Shown here piece by piece: positions 9,379 to 17,846 of a stretch of DNA of 64,000 nucleotides. Each line of letters begins with the position of its first letter. Position 1 is the stretch's first letter. The notes beneath the pieces were generated by a model. The model made no database searches and was not told where the DNA came from. It worked only from the letters and a program-made list of their open reading frames with translations. Position numbers and translations under genes: made by a program. This DNA comes from Bacillota bacterium (GTDB lineage Bacteria; Bacillota; Sulfobacillia; Sulfobacillales; Sulfobacillaceae), in the NCBI GenBank assembly GCA_026627385.1, contig JAPNUR010000008.1, positions 1-64,000 on the forward strand. The letters run 5' to 3'.

Positions 9379-10506
9379 GATCGGGCCTCCTCCGGCATCA
9401 GGGAGCCGCGCGCCTCACCTTGTAAGTATGCGGCAATGAAACCATCGATGTCGCCATCCATCACCGCCTGAACGTTACCGACCTCATAACGCGTGCGGTG
9501 ATCGCGCACGATCGTATAGGGTTGAAACACGTACGAGCGAATCTGCGAGCCCCAGCCAATATCTGTTTTGATGCCCCGCACTTCCGCCATCTTTTGCTCC
9601 CATTCGCGTTCCTTTACTTCGGCTAACCGCCCACGCAAAATTTTCATAGCTGTCTCGCGATTTGAGTGTTGGGAACGCTCGGACTGACATGTGACAACAA
9701 TCCCCGTGGGCAAATGGGTAATGCGCACGGCTGATTCCGTCTTGTTAATGTGCTGCCCGCCAGCTCCTGAGGCTCGGAACGTATCAATCCGCAAATCCTC
9801 GGGACGAATGTCAACGGTGTCATCCGCCTCGATGTCGGGGATCACTTCTACGGAGGCAAATGACGTATGACGCCGGCCCGAGGCATCAAACGGAGAAATG
9901 CGCACTAACCGATGTACCCCGCGTTCGGCGCGCAGAAAGCCGAAGGCATTTTCACCCTGAACTTCCACGGTCACACTTTTAAGCCCTGCCTCTTCTCCCG
10001 GCAGTTGGTCAATCACACGCGTTTTAAATCCCCGCTTTTCCGCCCACCGAAGATACATCCTGAGCAGCATGCTCACCCAGTCTTGCGCCTCCGTCCCCCC
10101 AGCTCCGGCATGCAGTGATAGCAAAGCGGATTCGTGATCATACGGGCCCTGCAAAATAAGGGTGAGCTCCAGTTCTTCCAAGGCCGAAACAACCCGCTCG
10201 GCTTCCTGGCGCAAGATTTTTATGAGGTCACCGTCTTGTTCATCTGCAGCGAGATCCGCCATCTCGATCCAGTCACCGACCTGACGACGCAACTGGTCAA
10301 AGCGGTCAAGAGGGCCGGCCACTACTCGCAACTGACGTGCAACGCGTTCCGCACGTATCGGGTCGTTCCAAAGTTCGGGATCAGCCATGATGGCTTCTAA
10401 ATTTTGCTTTTCGGCGAGCCGATTTTCCGGGTCAAAGAGACCCCCTTACACGTTCGACCAACTCCTGCATGGTCGCACGGTACTGGTTTAAATCATCTTG
10501 CCACAT
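9375..10506 (-). CDS. prfB: Peptide chain release factor 2, with programmed +1 frameshift
   Basis: About 376 aa after frameshifting. RF2 recognises UGA/UAA in the ribosome. The first 24 codons run from ATG 10506 (AGGAGG 7 nt upstream) to an in-frame TGA at 10432-10434. The slip site AGGGGGTCTCTTTGAC has the internal Shine-Dalgarno AGGGGG, CTT slippery codon and TGA-C context known from bacterial prfB. After the +1 shift the frame continues as LDPENRLAEK. The codon-recognition tripeptide SPF and the catalytic GGQ (GAGGQHINKTESAV) are present. It lies 25 bp downstream of secA, the usual secA-prfB arrangement. Low RF2 increases frameshifting and thus RF2 synthesis. Confidence 0.97.
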
Positions 10507-10531
10507 GTTTATGCCTCCTGGTGCCGTAGAT

Positions 10532-12985
10532 TTATGCTCCCGTTTTCCCTCGCCCACCGGCAATGACTTGGAACGGCCGCTTAGGCTCCGAGAGGTCTTC
10601 GTTGGCGTCGGGCGGCGCGGGTTCTGCCGCCTCCTGCGGCGCCGCCTGAAGATGGAACATAATACGCACCACCTCCTCGCGGATAGCGCCAATCATGTTT
10701 TGATACATCTCGTACGCCTCAGTCTTGTACTCCACTAATGGATCGCGCTGGCCGTAGGCGCGCAATCCCACCCCTTCCCGCAAGTTGTCCATTGCATCCA
10801 GATGCTCCATCCACTTGGCATCCACAACCCGAAGCATAATCATGCGTTCCAGTTCGCGCATGTTTTCTAGCCCTATTTCCTGTTCTCGGGCTTCGTATAG
10901 TCGCGTCCCATAGGCCATCAAGGTTTCCTGCAATTCCTCATGGCTCATGCCCTGGATTTCCTCAAGCGGCACAGTGCCTGGGGGCAAGAAAATCTCCGCC
11001 AAGCTCGCTAACAGCGCCTCGAGATCCCACTCCTCGCGGTGTAACTGAGGTGGGCAGTGCACTGTGATCGCATCCTCGATCACTTGCGACAACATATGCA
11101 ATACATCCTCGCGCAAACTCTCCTTGGTGAGAATATCCCGGCGCTGCTTATACACGACCTCGCGCTGAAGATTCATGACATCATCGTATTGCAGCACGTG
11201 CTTGCGCGCATCAAAGTTTCGCGCCTCCACTTTCTTTTGCGCGGATTCAATGGCACGGGTTAGCGTAGGACTGGCAATCGGTTCATCCTCATCCACGCCA
11301 AGCCGATCCATCAATGCCGCCAGAGTTGGCGCTGCAAATAGGCGCAGGAAATCGTCCTCCAGCGAGAGATAAAATCGCGAAGAGCCCGGATCGCCTTGGC
11401 GTCCAGCGCGGCCACGCAACTGGTTGTCAATCCGGCGCGATTCATGGCGCTCCGTGCCTATTATGTGGAGGCCTCCCATTTCTGCAACGCCCTCTCCCAA
11501 CACGATGTCCGTGCCGCGTCCTGCCATGTTGGTCGCAATCGTCACCGCCCCAGGCTGCCCTGCTTTGGCAATGATTTCGGCCTCTTGCTCGTGAAACTTG
11601 GCGTTGAGCACGTTGTGCGGAATGTTGCGTTCCTTCAACATCTGGGACAACCGTTCGGATTTTTCAATGGACACCGTACCTACCAGTACAGGGCGCCGCG
11701 TCTTGTAGAGTTCCTCAATCTCGCGCACCACAGCGCGAAATTTGGCTGCTTCCGTTTTATACACGACGTCTGGGTAGTCTTTGCGAATCATGGGCCGGTG
11801 GGTGGGCACCACAATGACGTCAAGACCATAAATCTTACGGAACTCTTCCTCTTCCGTAGCGGCGGTTCCCGTCATACCAGCCAGCTTCTCATACATGCGG
11901 AAATAATTTTGAAAAGTAATCGTGGCCAATGTCTGGGTTTCATCCTCGATCTTGACGCCCTCTTTGGCTTCAATCGCTTGATGGAGCCCATCCGAGTAGC
12001 GCCGGCCAAACATCAGCCGTCCAGTAAATTCGTCGACAATAATGACTTCCCCATCTTTGACCACATAATCGCGGTCACGCTTCATTAACGCTTTGGCCCT
12101 TAGGGCGCCGTTTAAATAGTGGGCGTAGTCCATATGCGCATCGTCATACAAATTGGATACGCCTAGCATGCGCTCAACTTTGGCAATACCTGCCTCCGTC
12201 GGGGCCACCGCCTTCATTTTTTCGTCAACGGTGTAATCCCGGCCTTCCTTTAAATTTCGGGCAATCCTTGCAAACGTGTAGTATAAATCCGTTGACCGAT
12301 CCGCTTGACCAGAAATAATGAGCGGCGTGCGCGCCTCATCGATAAGGATGCTGTCGACCTCGTCTACGATGGCGTAATAGAGCCCGCGCTGCACCATTTC
12401 ATCCAGCGACAACACCATGTTATCGCGAAGGTAGTCAAAGCCGAATTCGTTGTTGGTGCCATAGGTAATATCCGCCGCGTAAGCTTGCCGCCGTTCCGGA
12501 GCTTCCATGTCATGCTGAATCAACCCCACCGTGAGGCCTAAGAATTCGTAAATTTTTCCCATCCACTGGGCGTCACGGCGGGCGAGGTAATCGTTCACCG
12601 TCACTACATGAACCCCTTTGCCCGGAAGCGCATTGAGGTAAGCAGCCAGCGTCGCTACTAAAGTTTTGCCTTCACCGGTTTTCATCTCGGCAATCCGGCC
12701 ATCGTGTAAGACCATGCCACCAATCAGCTGGACATCAAAGTGGCGCATGCCTAATACCCGTTTCGATGCCTCGCGCACCGCCGCAAAAGCTTCCGGCAAC
12801 AGCTCGTGCAATGTTTCGCCATTGGCCAGGCGCTCGCGGAACTCACGGGTTTTGTCGCGCAACTCATCGTCCGATAGCGCTTCCATGGCCGGCTCCAAGG
12901 CGTTTATTCGGATCACTACAGTGCGGTACCGCCGCACCTCTTTTTCGCTAAACCGATTAACCCAGTTCGAAAGCACCTTTAGCAT
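10532..12985 (-). CDS. secA: Preprotein translocase ATPase SecA
   Basis: 817 aa. The motor ATPase drives preproteins through SecYEG. Walker A GEGKT is at 104-108 and the DEVD box at 207-210, followed by the preprotein cross-linking region, the second RecA fold with [10 protein letters not shown] and [10 protein letters not shown], and the helical scaffold and wing. The C-terminus ends in a charged, proline-rich tail without the usual CxCxSG...C(C/H) zinc motif. That motif is variable in the family, so activity is not in doubt. Start ATG 12985 follows GGGAGG with about 11 nt. It has its own promoter (13059-13087) and reads into prfB. Confidence 0.98.
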   Translation of the reverse strand: MLKVLSNWVNRFSEKEVRRYRTVVIRINALEPAMEALSDDELRDKTREFRERLANGETLHELLPEAFAAVREASKRVLGMRHFDVQLIGGMVLHDGRIAEMKTGEGKTLVATLAAYLNALPGKGVHVVTVNDYLARRDAQWMGKIYEFLGLTVGLIQHDMEAPERRQAYAADITYGTNNEFGFDYLRDNMVLSLDEMVQRGLYYAIVDEVDSILIDEARTPLIISGQADRSTDLYYTFARIARNLKEGRDYTVDEKMKAVAPTEAGIAKVERMLGVSNLYDDAHMDYAHYLNGALRAKALMKRDRDYVVKDGEVIIVDEFTGRLMFGRRYSDGLHQAIEAKEGVKIEDETQTLATITFQNYFRMYEKLAGMTGTAATEEEEFRKIYGLDVIVVPTHRPMIRKDYPDVVYKTEAAKFRAVVREIEELYKTRRPVLVGTVSIEKSERLSQMLKERNIPHNVLNAKFHEQEAEIIAKAGQPGAVTIATNMAGRGTDIVLGEGVAEMGGLHIIGTERHESRRIDNQLRGRAGRQGDPGSSRFYLSLEDDFLRLFAAPTLAALMDRLGVDEDEPIASPTLTRAIESAQKKVEARNFDARKHVLQYDDVMNLQREVVYKQRRDILTKESLREDVLHMLSQVIEDAITVHCPPQLHREEWDLEALLASLAEIFLPPGTVPLEEIQGMSHEELQETLMAYGTRLYEAREQEIGLENMRELERMIMLRVVDAKWMEHLDAMDNLREGVGLRAYGQRDPLVEYKTEAYEMYQNMIGAIREEVVRIMFHLQAAPQEAAEPAPPDANEDLSEPKRPFQVIAGGRGKTGA

Positions 12986-13016
12986 CCGCGTGCGTTCCTC
13001 CCATCAACGGCCAAAA

Positions 13017-13036
13017 GGAACCTTTCCAGGTTCCTA
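13017..13036 (-). other. Hairpin in the secA leader
   Basis: AGGAACCT and AGGTTCCT form an 8-bp stem with a 4-nt loop, followed on the minus strand by TTTTGGCC. It sits between the secA promoter and ribosome site and could act as a weak attenuator. There is no other evidence. Confidence 0.35.
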
Positions 13037-13058
13037 TCCGCGCCAAACCTATTGATTT

Positions 13059-13087
13059 AGTGTAGCATGGCTCCTGACCAAGGGCAA
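13059..13087 (-). promoter_or_regulatory. Probable sigma-A promoter of secA-prfB
   Basis: Minus strand TTGCCC (13082-13087), 17-nt spacer, TACACT (13059-13064), about 75 nt upstream of the secA ATG. An ISL3-type end begins 9 bp upstream of the -35. Confidence 0.55.
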
Positions 13088-13096
13088 CCGCATCTA

Positions 13097-13175
13097 GGCT
13101 CTACGTCAATCATTGTGGGACCACCGTGAGGGGCAGGAAGCCTAGAAACATCTAGCGCCGATAGCGGTCTCGATT
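13097..13175. mobile_element. ISL3-type insertion sequence end, copy A (79-bp relic)
   Basis: Starting with GGCTCTACGTCAATCATTGT, this segment is nearly identical to the ends at 15467 and (inverted) 48416. It includes the last codons of the transposase on the minus strand (RDRYRR). Similarity stops at about 13175 and a toxin-like remnant begins at once, so the rest of the element has been lost by deletion or recombination. Confidence 0.75.
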
Positions 13176-13181
13176 ACAGTC

Positions 13182-13369
13182 AAATACACGAGCCCCGGCG
13201 ATATGGCAGTGCCATATTGGGCCGAGGCCAGGTTGCTCAAACCGTCCTATCTTCGCACCGGCAAACTGATTACGGTTCACGAATCGCTCGTTCTGAAAAA
13301 ATCGGACACCTGACCTCCGATGATTGGAACAGAGCACAGGAGCGGTTGCGTGAGGTGTTGACTGCTTAA
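13182..13369 (+). pseudogene. PemK/MazF-family toxin remnant (5'-truncated, frameshifted)
   Basis: Plus-strand frame KYTSPGDMAVPYWAEARLLK...HESLVLKK runs to an A6 tract at 13296-13301. One base out of phase it continues as IGHLTSDDWNRAQERLREVL to TAA at 13367-13369. Together these read like the C-terminal half of PemK/MazF-type endoribonucleases (LLKPS..., then IGxLsxxDWxxxxxxL). The reading needs seven A residues; six are present. The 5' half is missing and is replaced by the ISL3 end. No antitoxin gene remains nearby. The family call is from pattern recognition. Confidence 0.55.
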
Positions 13370-13905
13370 CCCTCAAGATGTTCGGTCAGCCGTCACTGAG
13401 CGTCAGCCCTGGCACGGGATCGGCATGGATGCAACGATAGAATGACCTTCCGATGCATGGGCACATCGCGAAATTCTGATGTCAAAATCCCATGCGTGGA
13501 TAGAGGACTGCTGCAACAGGCGCGACACGTGGCTAGCTGTTTTTAGGGCCAAACGGTAAACCGATAGTCGTAGGTATGTTGTTCCCACCCTTCAACATAC
13601 CAGCCGAAGAAATTGAAAGGGTTCGGCACAGGTAGCTCTCCTTCCAGAGCCGGGACCCCATCCCGATCATTCGGACCTCTATTTATGCGCGAAGGGCCAG
13701 CACGAGGAGGTCCACCGCCCCCCCGTTGTGACCCTCCGCGGTCCACCGTGAGCCACGAGAATTTCCGGGTGTCACATGAATGATGCCCCGGCCCCTGAAC
13801 TGTTTGTATCACTTGACCGCCCACAGGATGGATATCCCGACGTCGGTGAGCCCAGCGAATCTCAATGGTTTGGCGCGCCGGTCAAGGGTTCCGCCTTATA
13901 GACGC
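13370..13905. other. Intergenic, no intact gene
   Basis: This is the stretch between the toxin remnant and arsM. On the minus strand a frame ends plausibly (NPFNFFGWYVEGWEQHTYDY, stop at 13543) but its upstream part looks random. It may be the tail of a lost gene. Nothing else is recognised. Confidence 0.35.
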
Positions 13906-14991
13906 TTAGGGTTTGAACGCCTCGATTACGGCCGACACCACATAGTCCGCCAGCGAGGTATTCGGCACCCATTCCCGTATGAATTCGTGACTGCCCGACT
14001 GAGGAGCAATTCGAACCGCAGCGAATCCTATATTAGTCAACAGGGTGTCGAGCTCGTCAATGGTGGCCGCACCCGCCACACATCCAGTCCATAAGGCGGC
14101 GTCATCACGCCATTGGCGAGGAATGTCGATTGTGGCGACGATGTCAGAAATCGCGAGACGTCCCCCGGACTTTAGCACCCGATAAGCTTCCTGAAAGACC
14201 TGGCGTTTGTTGGGCGATAAGTTGATGACACAGTTGGAGATAATCACGTCCACGGACCCGTCGGACAATGGCAAATGTTCGATCTCGCCCAGGCGGAATT
14301 CGACGTTCGCATAGCGATCCCCCTGGGACTGGGCGATTTGCCGAGCTCGGGAAATCATGGCGGGTGTCATATCTACTCCAATGACCCGCCCGAGTTCACC
14401 CACACGATCCGCGGCCAAAAAACAATCCAGCCCGGCACCGCTGCCCAAGTCTAAAACGGTTTCACCCGGTTTTAAGCTCGCCATCGCGAGGGGATTCCCG
14501 CATCCCAACCCTAAGTTCGCACCCGAGGGAACCGATGCTAACTCGTCCCGCGTATAGCCCACTTGCACCCCTATGGAATCGGCGTCTGCCCAAGCCCCGC
14601 CACAGCCACAACCACACCCCGCCTGGTCCGCCATTATGGCAATGTGACCATACTGCTCTTGAATGGCGGCTTGACGGGTCTCGGCGAAAGATCCGTGAGT
14701 AGGTATCGAAGCCGCCTGATCCGTGGTTGCGTCCGGGATTTCGCAATGTGTCATGGCCTCAGCGATGGACTCGACAGACACGAACGGTCCTTGGACATGA
14801 ATTTGCGGGCCGTGGGTGGTCTCTTCCACGGTAATCGCCTCGACATCTTGGACACAGTCGCAACCACAGGCTCCAGTTGCGCAACGTGCGACCATCATTT
14901 TAATCGGTTCAACGGGAACGTTCGGCGACAACTGAATACGGACACCGGTCGCTTCCTGTTGGACCTTGCCGATCTCGGACATTTTCGCCAC
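13906..14991 (-). CDS. arsM: Arsenite S-adenosylmethionine methyltransferase with N-terminal Cys-rich extension
   Basis: 361 aa, predicted to methylate As(III) using SAM, giving volatile or exportable methylarsenicals. The Rossmann SAM motif VLDLGSGAGLDCF (about 179-191) and the family cysteines are present: CGCGC at 126-130, a Cys at 164 (GLGCGNP) and a Cys in WTGCVAGA (about 286). Residues 1-120 are an extension carrying a Cys cluster (C37, C42, C44, C46) not needed in typical ArsM; it may bind metal(loid). GTG start at 14991 with AAGGAG 9 nt upstream. It lies 52 bp after arsR, with an ATCGAT-type operator between them. Confidence 0.88.
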   Translation of the reverse strand: MAKMSEIGKVQQEATGVRIQLSPNVPVEPIKMMVARCATGACGCDCVQDVEAITVEETTHGPQIHVQGPFVSVESIAEAMTHCEIPDATTDQAASIPTHGSFAETRQAAIQEQYGHIAIMADQAGCGCGCGGAWADADSIGVQVGYTRDELASVPSGANLGLGCGNPLAMASLKPGETVLDLGSGAGLDCFLAADRVGELGRVIGVDMTPAMISRARQIAQSQGDRYANVEFRLGEIEHLPLSDGSVDVIISNCVINLSPNKRQVFQEAYRVLKSGGRLAISDIVATIDIPRQWRDDAALWTGCVAGAATIDELDTLLTNIGFAAVRIAPQSGSHEFIREWVPNTSLADYVVSAVIEAFKP

Positions 14992-15008
14992 GAAAATCCT
15001 CTCCTTTT

Positions 15009-15024
15009 ATCGATAATCATCGAT
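15009..15024. promoter_or_regulatory. Second candidate ArsR operator (ATCGAT-N4-ATCGAT)
   Basis: ATCGATAATCATCGAT, a 6-bp direct/palindromic half-site pair identical in layout to the one over the arsR promoter, lies between the arsR stop and the arsM ribosome site. It could allow separate control of arsM or act as a roadblock. Confidence 0.55.
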
Positions 15025-15043
15025 GAATGAGGCCAAAAAAAAT

Positions 15044-15394
15044 TTATGCCGGGCTGACCCGCCCCACAGCACCTCGGTGTTCCGCATCGGCACACGGCGA
15101 TAACCCCGCCACATAGCGTTGAAACGATTCCCACAGTGGTTGATTGACCGCGTAGACCCGATACGTGCCCCGGCGTTCGACGGTGACTAACTCTGCGTCC
15201 ACCAACACCTGTAAATGATGTGAAATGGTCGACTGGGCCAAGTGATGTCGCTGGGTAAAATCGATGACACAGCACGCAGCTTCGCCCGGCGAGACCTCCG
15301 CACAACAAGAGGCCTCCTCCCCTTTGAGCAGGTCAAGAAAGAGCGCATAGCGTTGTGGTTGGCCCAGGGCTTTAAAAATCGCGACAGGATCCAC
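15044..15394 (-). CDS. arsR: ArsR-family metal(loid)-responsive repressor
   Basis: 116 aa winged-helix repressor. HTH residues about 48-70 include LAQSTISHHLQVLVDAELV, followed by the wing VERRGTYRVYAVN. Two Cys pairs, SCCAE and ACCVID, sit just before the HTH and are candidate As(III)/Sb(III) ligands. Start: GTG at 15394 with GGAGG 8 nt upstream. Longer frames to 15457 would include the promoter -35 and are rejected. Expected action: it represses its own promoter and arsM until arsenite binds. Confidence 0.88.
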   Translation of the reverse strand: MDPVAIFKALGQPQRYALFLDLLKGEEASCCAEVSPGEAACCVIDFTQRHHLAQSTISHHLQVLVDAELVTVERRGTYRVYAVNQPLWESFQRYVAGLSPCADAEHRGAVGRVSPA

Positions 15395-15412
15395 GGATTC
15401 AGCCTCCAAGTC

Positions 15413-15428
15413 ATCGATTCCTATCGAT
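15413..15428. promoter_or_regulatory. Candidate ArsR operator over the arsR promoter
   Basis: ATCGAT-TCCT-ATCGAT abuts the -10 box on its downstream side and spans the expected start point, so bound repressor would block initiation. The same half-sites recur at 15009-15024. Confidence 0.65.
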
Positions 15429-15457
15429 ATAGTACTGTGACTGTTGCCCCTTGGCAA
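15429..15457 (-). promoter_or_regulatory. sigma-A promoter of arsR-arsM
   Basis: Minus strand TTGCCA (15452-15457), 17-nt spacer, TACTAT (15429-15434). The operator follows directly and arsR begins about 35 nt downstream of the -10. Confidence 0.7.
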
Positions 15458-15466
15458 GGTCTAACC

Positions 15467-16260
15467 GGCTCTACGTCAATCATTGTGGGATCGCCGTGAG
15501 GCGCAGGAAGCCTAGAAACATCTTGCGCCGATAGCGGTCCCGATGACGAAACCCATAACAGAGCCGTTTGAGTGGTTTGATTTCGCAACGCCACCGTCGT
15601 ATCCTCCGTGCCCAGACCGTGCCACCACCGACTCACGACGCGGCCATCGGCCCGTTTGAATCCTCGGTGACCGCGCGAATTCGGGTCCGTACCGTCTCGG
15701 GAATGGCCGCAAACCACGCCTCCGAGGAGTCTAGACGCTCGTCCGGCAAAATCGCGAGCCACCACCGATCGTGTGCTTGCAGGGCGACGGTGATGAGCAA
15801 ATCTTGGCCCCGCAAGCGATGCTCGTCGAGGCTTCACACGAGGTCGCCGGGTTGATCCCACCACGTGGTGTCGCCGTCGGGACCACGCGATCCGCGGCAC
15901 CCCGGTTAGCAGTCACGGGCCGCAGCCCCACCGCCGCGTGACGCACCCGGCGTGGCGCTCACGTCCCATGGCCGTGGAAACCCGGATGGCCACAGGACGG
16001 GCATGGCGACGGGCGCGGGGCATCACCGTCAGAAGCCAGCCTGTCGCGGCTTGCTCCACACCGATCACCTCTCATCCGTCCAGGGTCAGCAATGTGGTAA
16101 TCCACTGGTCCATGAAAGCACTCCTTGAAGCTTATGGGTTGACACATACTTCATTGGCGGTGCTTCCTGCCGTGTCCTACCGCTGGCGGCAGTTTTTATG
16201 CGGGGGCTGACCAAGCAGCCACTGCGTCCTGCGATCCCACAGGTTTATCATAGATTCCCC
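15467..16260 (-). mobile_element. ISL3-type insertion sequence, copy B (decayed)
   Basis: The left end GGCTCTACGTCAATCATTGT is at 15467. The transposase reads on the minus strand from about 16112 and has the family N-terminal zinc finger (CPSCGHPGFHGHGT), but stops, frameshifts and a large internal deletion leave only the zinc-finger, part of the catalytic core (around 15640-15820) and the C-terminus. The far end near 16235-16258 shows only a degenerate match (TCCCACA...TAGA). Not active. Confidence 0.75.
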
Positions 16261-16271
16261 GCACCTACTGG

Positions 16272-17624
16272 CTATTCCTGGGGCGTCTCCTTCGCCAAGT
16301 ATTCCTGCAGTTCGCGTTCATACTCTGCTTGCAGTTCTTCAATGGGAATATTCGGTGTGCGGTCCCACCCGTGACCAGCACCTTCCTCAGCGGCCAAATT
16401 GACTTCGGAACATAGTTCGACAAATTTTTCCACCACAAGCGGATCAAACTGCGTTCCGGATTCTTCCATAATCTCCTTCAGCGCGTCCTCATGGGACATC
16501 GCTTGTCGATAAGGACGGTCGGACGTCATCGCGTCATACGCATCGACCACGGAAACAATGCGCGTCTCAAGAGGTATTTCTTCGCCCACCATGTTGTCCG
16601 GATAGCCTGTGCCATCCCACCGTTCATGATGATGCAGGACCCAGTCCCGCGCACACCCCGCAATTTTTACTTGCGTCAACATGGAACTACCTAGGACGGG
16701 ATGACGCTGAATGGTGAACGTCTCGGGGATGGTCAGCCGCCCCCGCTTATTCAAGATTTCGTCGGGAATGGCCATCTTGCCAATATCATGCAGCATGCCC
16801 GCATGACGGATTTGTTCCACGACATCTTCGGGTAGCTTCATGTAACGCGCCAAAACCGCCCCATATTGCCCCACCCGCATAGAATGCCCAAAGGTATAGG
16901 GGTCCTTGGCATCCAACCCGACCAACAGGACCCGAATCGTATGGTTATACATCTCGTGCACGCGCTTGACTAAGACCATCCACGTCCGCACCGCAATTAA
17001 CGGCACCAGGAAAATTAGCTCTGGCCATGGGCCGGATACTCGGTAGACAGCCGCCATCAAGTAGCCAACGGGGAGCATTACAAAAAAGCTGGGCAACATC
17101 CATTTGTAATAGACTCGGGTGATTTCTTTCAGCGAACGTTCTTGGCGCAGAGCAACAGCAATTAGGTTTATAAAAAAATTCAGACCGAAGGCAACTAATG
17201 CAGCAACGATTAAGGGTCCACTCAGGCCAGCCAACGACAAGCGGCCGACGTCACCCCCTAATGCGCGAAATACTTCACCGCTACTCCAACCGACAATAGC
17301 AAACTGTGCCCGATTAAACAGGACCGATGGCCATTTGACTTTACCTGTCAATTCACGCTGGTTCATCGTGGGAATAGTACCCATCCAGGCTCCAGCCGCT
17401 GGTCCCATGACAATGCCGACCGTCAAAACCACGGGCAAGACCAACGAAACCGCACCTTGGCCTCGCATCATTTCTACAGCAAATAACGAGCTGAGGAGGG
17501 CCGCCCCGGCAAAGATCGCGACACTGACATCCAGGTTGGTTAGAAATGCTCGAGAAACGATCAATATCACTAGGCTAGCTAGTCCAACAAGCCCCATATA
17601 AATGCGCAACTTTACTGGGTACAC
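16272..17624 (-). CDS. Membrane-bound HD-GYP domain protein (cyclic-di-GMP phosphodiesterase)
   Basis: 450 aa. Residues 1-215 form about six membrane segments. Residues about 240-410 are an HD-GYP domain with HxxxR (FGHSMR), metal-binding HD in LHDIGK (279-280), HHHE (331-334) and the signature GTGYP (338-342), followed by VDAYDAMTSDRPYR. All catalytic residues for hydrolysing cyclic di-GMP are present. The C-terminal 40 residues are acidic. GTG start at 17624 with AAGGAGG 5 nt upstream. The membrane part has no named sensory fold that I recognise. A tiny peptide gene precedes it by 45 bp. Confidence 0.88.
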   Translation of the reverse strand: MYPVKLRIYMGLVGLASLVILIVSRAFLTNLDVSVAIFAGAALLSSLFAVEMMRGQGAVSLVLPVVLTVGIVMGPAAGAWMGTIPTMNQRELTGKVKWPSVLFNRAQFAIVGWSSGEVFRALGGDVGRLSLAGLSGPLIVAALVAFGLNFFINLIAVALRQERSLKEITRVYYKWMLPSFFVMLPVGYLMAAVYRVSGPWPELIFLVPLIAVRTWMVLVKRVHEMYNHTIRVLLVGLDAKDPYTFGHSMRVGQYGAVLARYMKLPEDVVEQIRHAGMLHDIGKMAIPDEILNKRGRLTIPETFTIQRHPVLGSSMLTQVKIAGCARDWVLHHHERWDGTGYPDNMVGEEIPLETRIVSVVDAYDAMTSDRPYRQAMSHEDALKEIMEESGTQFDPLVVEKFVELCSEVNLAAEEGAGHGWDRTPNIPIEELQAEYERELQEYLAKETPQE

Positions 17625-17669
17625 GGCAGCCTCCTTCTGAAATTATTTAAAATTATTCAACCAACCCAT

Positions 17670-17768
17670 TTATTCGAAGTAAATCCCGAATCCGCCGTTA
17701 ACCAAAACGTTCTTGACACCGGCGACAAGGTTCTTAACGAGACCCTTCATGTTGGCTGCTACTCCCAT
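17670..17768 (-). CDS. Putative short amphipathic peptide (26-32 aa)
   Basis: The frame ATG 17768 (32 aa) or ATG 17748-17750 (26 aa, GGAG 11 nt upstream) to TAA at 17670 encodes MKGLVKNLVAGVKNVLVNGG then FGIYFE. It is a cationic amphipathic helix with heavy use of AAC, AAG, TTC and GTC codons, unlike a random frame. Size and amphipathicity recall SpoVM-like or signalling peptides, but I see no sequence match. It is 45 bp upstream of the HD-GYP gene. It may be real or chance. Confidence 0.35.
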   Translation of the reverse strand: MGVAANMKGLVKNLVAGVKNVLVNGGFGIYFE

Positions 17769-17846
17769 CGTAACGGCCGACAGGCTGGCCCGCTCACGCC
17801 ATCACCTGCCATGAATTCGCTTGGGTCTGTGGTTGGTCGAAACTTA

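Noticed and set aside
11396-12088. Long plus-strand open frame of 230 codons inside secA
   Set aside because: Lies entirely antisense to secA, reflects its codon bias, and has no ribosome site or recognisable domain.
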